From the NCBI GenBank assembly GCA_031273305.1, contig JAISSC010000207.1, positions 1 to 18,405 on the forward strand: DNA of 18,405 nucleotides. Direction: 5' to 3'. This document shows positions 15,670 through 18,405 of this stretch, in pieces. Source of the DNA: Flavobacteriaceae bacterium. Its GTDB lineage: Bacteria; Bacteroidota; Bacteroidia; Flavobacteriales; Weeksellaceae. Both the position numbers and the translations under genes were made by a program. A model generated the notes under the pieces. It did no database searches. It was not told where the DNA came from and was given only the letters and a program-made list of their open reading frames with translations. Each line of letters opens with the position of its first letter. Positions within the stretch are counted from its first letter, which is position 1.

Positions 15670-17577
15670 GTTTAACTGGTTGAAAGTCTTCTCCCATTCT
15701 TGATTTAAATATTCGATTTTTCCTTTTAATCCGGTGTATTCGTCTATTTGTTCCTGATTAGGGTTTTCCTGAATAAATCGGTCTTCTGTTTGTTTTATCT
15801 TAGTCTCCGTGTCCTTAATTGCGGCTTCCAGACTGGCAAGTTTATCCTCCAGTTTTCTTTGCTTTTTAGTCTTAGGTTGGACTTCTTTATCTTTGGGAGG
15901 TATTGGTTGTTTATCTGTTTCTTTGGACTTACGGCTTGTTGATCTTTCTAGGTCGACTTCCCGCATGTTCTCTTTCTTACGATAATCCAGATATTCGGTG
16001 ATTCCGCCTAAAAATTCTTTTACTTCTCCGTTCCGAAATTCGAAAATCTTATGTGCCAAACCTTCTAAAAATTCCCGATCATGGGATACCAGAATCAGAG
16101 TGCCTTTGAAATTTTTCAGAGCTTGCTTCAAAATAGCCTTAGATTGTATATCCAAATGGTTCGTAGGCTCGTCCATTATCAGTGTATTAAAAGGCCGAAG
16201 CAGTAGTTTACACAGGGCTAAACGGTTTCTTTCTCCTCCGGAAAGGACTGATACTTTCTTCTGAACTTCATCTCCCTGAAACAGAAAGGAGCCTAACAAG
16301 TCCCGCACTTTGGGACGGGATTCTTCAGTAGCGGAATCTTCAGCCTCTTCCAGAATAGTTTTATTTGCGTTTAAAACTTCTGCCTGATTTTGTGCAAAAT
16401 ATCCTATCTGTACGTTATGCCCAGTTTCCAGAGTTCCATCGTAGGGAAGAATATTGTCCAGAATCTTGGCTAAAGTGGTCTTTCCTTGTCCGTTCTGCCC
16501 TACAAAGGCAATTTTTTCCCCTCTTTCTATATAAAAATTAGCTTGTTGAAAGACCGTATGCTCACCAAAGGATTTCCCTAAGTTTTCTGCTTTGAAAATT
16601 ATTTTTCCGGGAGTAACGCTTGGCTCAAACCGAATGTTGAAACGGGTTACGTCTTCGTCCTCTACTTCAATACGCTCTACTTTATCCAGTTTTTTTATAA
16701 GGGATTGTGCAAAGGATGCTTTGCTAGCCTTGTATCTGAACTTCCCAATCAATTGTTCGGTACGTTTTATCTCCTGTTCTTGATTTTTTTGCGATTGTAT
16801 CAGTTTTTCTTTCCGTTCTTGTCTTAATATCAAGTATTGGGTATAGTTCGCTTTATAATCCTGAATGGAACGGTTGGAAATCTCTATGGTACGGTTGGTT
16901 ACATTGGTTAAAAACTGTTTATCGTGAGAAACCAAAACCACAGCTCCTTTATAGTTGACCAAAAAACTTTCCAGCCAGATAATGGATTCTATATCCAAGT
17001 GGTTAGTAGGCTCATCCAGAAGCAGAACATCATTTTCTTCCAATAATAATTTTGCCAGTTCAATTCGCATTCTCCATCCACCCGAAAAATCATAGGTAAG
17101 TTTAGTAAAATCAGATTCTTTAAATCCCAGACCTTTTAGTATTTTTTCTATCTCCCCGTCGATGTTATAACCTCCCAAATGGGAAAACCGGTCGGTCAGG
17201 TCTGTCAGGTCATGAATAAGCTCATGGTACTCGTCTGATTCGTAATCGGTACGGGTAGCCAGTTGATGATTTATCTCATTTATTTTCTCATTGATATTAT
17301 TAAGCTCCTTAAAGGCTTGTTTTGCTTCGTCCCACACCGTGCGCCCTTGTTCAAAATCCAAATCTTGTTTTAAAAATCCAATCCTTACCTCTCCCTCCTT
17401 TTCTACGGAACCTTCCGTAGAGGGCTGCTCTCCTGCCAGAATTTTCAACAGGGTAGATTTTCCTGCTCCGTTTTTTCCGGCTAATCCGATACGGTCATTC
17501 TTATTGATCCTAAAGTTAACTTCATCGAATAAATACGTTCCTGCAAAATGCAATCCCAAGTTTTGAACGAAAATCAT
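15664..17577 (-). CDS. ABC-F family ATPase (ribosome-associated type)
   Basis: ABC-F proteins are soluble twin ATPases that bind the ribosome and act on translation or antibiotic protection; they have no membrane domain. The 637-residue product has two complete cassettes. Cassette 1: Walker A GKNGAGKS (34-41), signature FSGGWRMR (about 164), Walker B LLLDEPTNHLD (185-195) and SHD (217-219). Cassette 2: GQNGQGKT (360-367), LSGGERNR (445-452), LIMDEPTNHLD (466-476) and SHD (498-500). The charged linker between them (about 235-320) is the expected ribosome-contacting region, and residues about 570-637 form a Lys/Glu-rich coiled coil like that of Uup-type members. The subfamily cannot be fixed by eye. 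It is divergent from the lipoprotein gene. Confidence 0.93.
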   Translation of the reverse strand: MIFVQNLGLHFAGTYLFDEVNFRINKNDRIGLAGKNGAGKSTLLKILAGEQPSTEGSVEKEGEVRIGFLKQDLDFEQGRTVWDEAKQAFKELNNINEKINEINHQLATRTDYESDEYHELIHDLTDLTDRFSHLGGYNIDGEIEKILKGLGFKESDFTKLTYDFSGGWRMRIELAKLLLEENDVLLLDEPTNHLDIESIIWLESFLVNYKGAVVLVSHDKQFLTNVTNRTIEISNRSIQDYKANYTQYLILRQERKEKLIQSQKNQEQEIKRTEQLIGKFRYKASKASFAQSLIKKLDKVERIEVEDEDVTRFNIRFEPSVTPGKIIFKAENLGKSFGEHTVFQQANFYIERGEKIAFVGQNGQGKTTLAKILDNILPYDGTLETGHNVQIGYFAQNQAEVLNANKTILEEAEDSATEESRPKVRDLLGSFLFQGDEVQKKVSVLSGGERNRLALCKLLLRPFNTLIMDEPTNHLDIQSKAILKQALKNFKGTLILVSHDREFLEGLAHKIFEFRNGEVKEFLGGITEYLDYRKKENMREVDLERSTSRKSKETDKQPIPPKDKEVQPKTKKQRKLEDKLASLEAAIKDTETKIKQTEDRFIQENPNQEQIDEYTGLKGKIEYLNQEWEKTFNQLNE

Positions 17578-17600
17578 TTTATCTTTAAATTTTTGCCCTG

Positions 17601-17608
17601 CAAAGGTA
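17601..17608 (-). promoter_or_regulatory. -7 promoter box of the ABC-F gene
   Basis: The minus strand reads TACCTTTG, identical to the box before tex. The predicted start is near 17594, leaving a leader of about 16 bases. The nearest TTTG upstream is about 30 bases away, so the -33 element is weak or absent. Confidence 0.5.
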
Positions 17609-17634
17609 CTGTTTTAAACTTAATTTCATTCTAC

Positions 17635-17666
17635 TTGTCAAAATAGAAAAAATATCTCTACATTTG
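17635..17666 (+). promoter_or_regulatory. Promoter of the lipoprotein gene
   Basis: TTG at 17635-17637 is followed after 21 bases by TACATTTG at 17659-17666, a perfect TAnnTTTG. Transcription would begin near 17673, about 13 bases before the ATG at 17686. This is the best complete promoter in the window and is divergent from that of the ABC-F gene. Confidence 0.6.
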
Positions 17667-17685
17667 TTTTAAATTAAACGTTATT

Positions 17686-18210
17686 ATGAAAAAATTCTTT
17701 TCTCTTGTAATATTGGTATTAAGTTTCGGTCTAGTCTTCACTCATTGCAGCAGTGATGATGATAATGATTATTATAGAGAAGACCGTGACACCGTAGCAG
17801 AAATATATGAATTTCCTAACCAAATTTTTTTATATGATCCTGCTCTTGATGAATTTTATTTAAGATATGATTTTCAGTTATTTTCCGGAGAGAACTTGTT
17901 GATCTATATTAAATCAGGCGAGGATAACGGTGCTGTATGGAAACTACTTCCTAATTATGCTAATTATATAGAAAATAACACGGCTTATCCTATGAACTAT
18001 AATTATGATTTTACTGATTACGATTTTGAAATTACGGCGTGGGGTAATTCTACGCCTCCTAATTTAGTGGCAACATTCAGGGTAGTGGTAATTCCGGGAT
18101 ATTTCGCACAATACAAGGGTGCTGCTCCTCCGGTTGATTATAATGATTACCATGCGGTAATTGATTATTTTAAAATTGATGAGAGTAAGATAAAGGTATT
18201 AAAACCTTAG
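17686..18210 (+). CDS. Putative surface lipoprotein of unknown function
   Basis: I do not recognise the 174-residue product. Residues 1-20 are a lipoprotein signal peptide (MKKFFSLVILVLSFGLVFTH) followed by Cys21. The lipobox ends F-T-H-C, with an unusual histidine just before the cysteine. The residues after Cys21 are Ser-Ser-Asp-Asp-Asp-Asn-Asp, resembling the acidic lipoprotein export signal that sends lipoproteins to the cell surface in Bacteroidota, so a surface-exposed location is likely. The rest is rich in Tyr, Asp and Asn with probable beta-strands (for example PNLVATFRVVVIPGYF) and no catalytic motif. It is a single-gene unit with its own promoter and a strong terminator. Confidence 0.8.
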   Translation: MKKFFSLVILVLSFGLVFTHCSSDDDNDYYREDRDTVAEIYEFPNQIFLYDPALDEFYLRYDFQLFSGENLLIYIKSGEDNGAVWKLLPNYANYIENNTAYPMNYNYDFTDYDFEITAWGNSTPPNLVATFRVVVIPGYFAQYKGAAPPVDYNDYHAVIDYFKIDESKIKVLKP

Positions 18211-18229
18211 AATATATTATACATCCTGA

Positions 18230-18264
18230 GGCTGTTTCACAACTCGTGAAAACAGCCTTTTTTT
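18230..18264 (+). terminator. Rho-independent terminator of the lipoprotein gene
   Basis: GGCTGTTTCAC (18230-18240) pairs with GTGAAAACAGCC (18246-18257), with one bulged A and a five-base loop, followed by seven T's (18258-18264). It lies 20 bases after the stop codon. Confidence 0.9.
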
Positions 18265-18305
18265 CCTGACTTTGACTATGTGTCACCCTAAATGATTTTT
18301 TGAAA

Positions 18306-18405
18306 GCCCGGAGGGCGGAATCTTCATAACCGCAGGTCGGCGACCTGCGGAGAGTACCCACCCCACTCTTTGCCTGAAAGGCAAGACTAGTCCCGCCTTT
18401 CAGGC
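18306..18405. repeat. Cluster of GC-rich hairpins at the right edge
   Basis: Three inverted repeats follow one another. GCCC/GGGC (18306-18309 and 18313-18316) has the loop GGA. CCGCAGGTC (18330-18338) pairs perfectly with GACCTGCGG (18342-18350) around the loop GGC. GCCTGAAAGGC (18372-18382) pairs perfectly with GCCTTTCAGGC (18395-18405) around 12 bases that contain ACTAGT. The last arm ends exactly at the window edge, so the element may extend further. No ORF is credible here; it looks like a dispersed palindromic repeat. Confidence 0.6.

Noticed and set aside
18170..18361. Minus-strand ORF of 63 residues across the terminator
   Set aside because: It overlaps the lipoprotein end, the terminator hairpin and the palindromic cluster and has no recognisable protein features.

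Overview
The window looks like a chromosome segment of a Bacteroidota bacterium, most likely class Flavobacteriia (Weeksellaceae-like genomes would fit). The reasons are the AT-rich composition, promoters of the Bacteroidota type (a -7 box TAnnTTTG instead of a sigma70 -10 box), the absence of clear Shine-Dalgarno sites, a giant secreted protein built from the Cys-capped 'FDLT'-type modules typical of type IX secretion (T9SS) clients, a lipoprotein with an acidic Cys-Ser-Ser-Asp-Asp-Asp surface-export signal, and a plug-less TonB-receptor-like barrel. No IS element, phage gene, CRISPR array or tRNA was seen.

Layout. (1) 1-4635, minus: the N-terminal 1545 codons of a giant secreted modular protein that runs off the left edge. 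It has a signal peptide, an N-terminal beta-rich domain, an Ig-like segment and twelve Cys-led modules of about 88-116 residues, interrupted by an acidic/poly-glycine linker. (2) 4636-4955: AT-rich spacer. (3) 4956-7085, minus: tex, an RNA-binding S1 protein with its own promoter. (4) 7209-12602, plus: a probable three-gene operon of rsmG (16S rRNA methyltransferase), a 992-residue periplasmic TPR protein and a 584-residue outer-membrane barrel, ended by a hairpin and followed by a GC-richer palindromic repeat element. (5) 12858-13079, plus: a small PspC-domain membrane protein whose end overlaps a convergent rhomboid protease (13074-13883, minus). (6) 13949-15416, minus: bcp-recA, an apparent two-gene operon. 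(7) 15571-15669, plus: an intergenic element with a perfect -7 box and a long irregular hairpin, which I propose as a small non-coding RNA, possibly 6S-like. (8) 15664-17577, minus: an ABC-F ATPase. (9) 17686-18210, plus: an unrecognised surface lipoprotein with a clear promoter and terminator. (10) 18290-18405: a cluster of GC-rich hairpins that continues to the window edge.

Functionally, the core genes (tex, rsmG, recA, bcp, ABC-F) serve translation, ribosome maturation, recombination and peroxide defence. The accessory content is cell-envelope oriented: the giant T9SS-type protein, the TPR/barrel pair, PspC, rhomboid and the lipoprotein. The least explained items are the giant modular protein, the TPR/barrel pair, the candidate ncRNA and the two palindromic repeat clusters.
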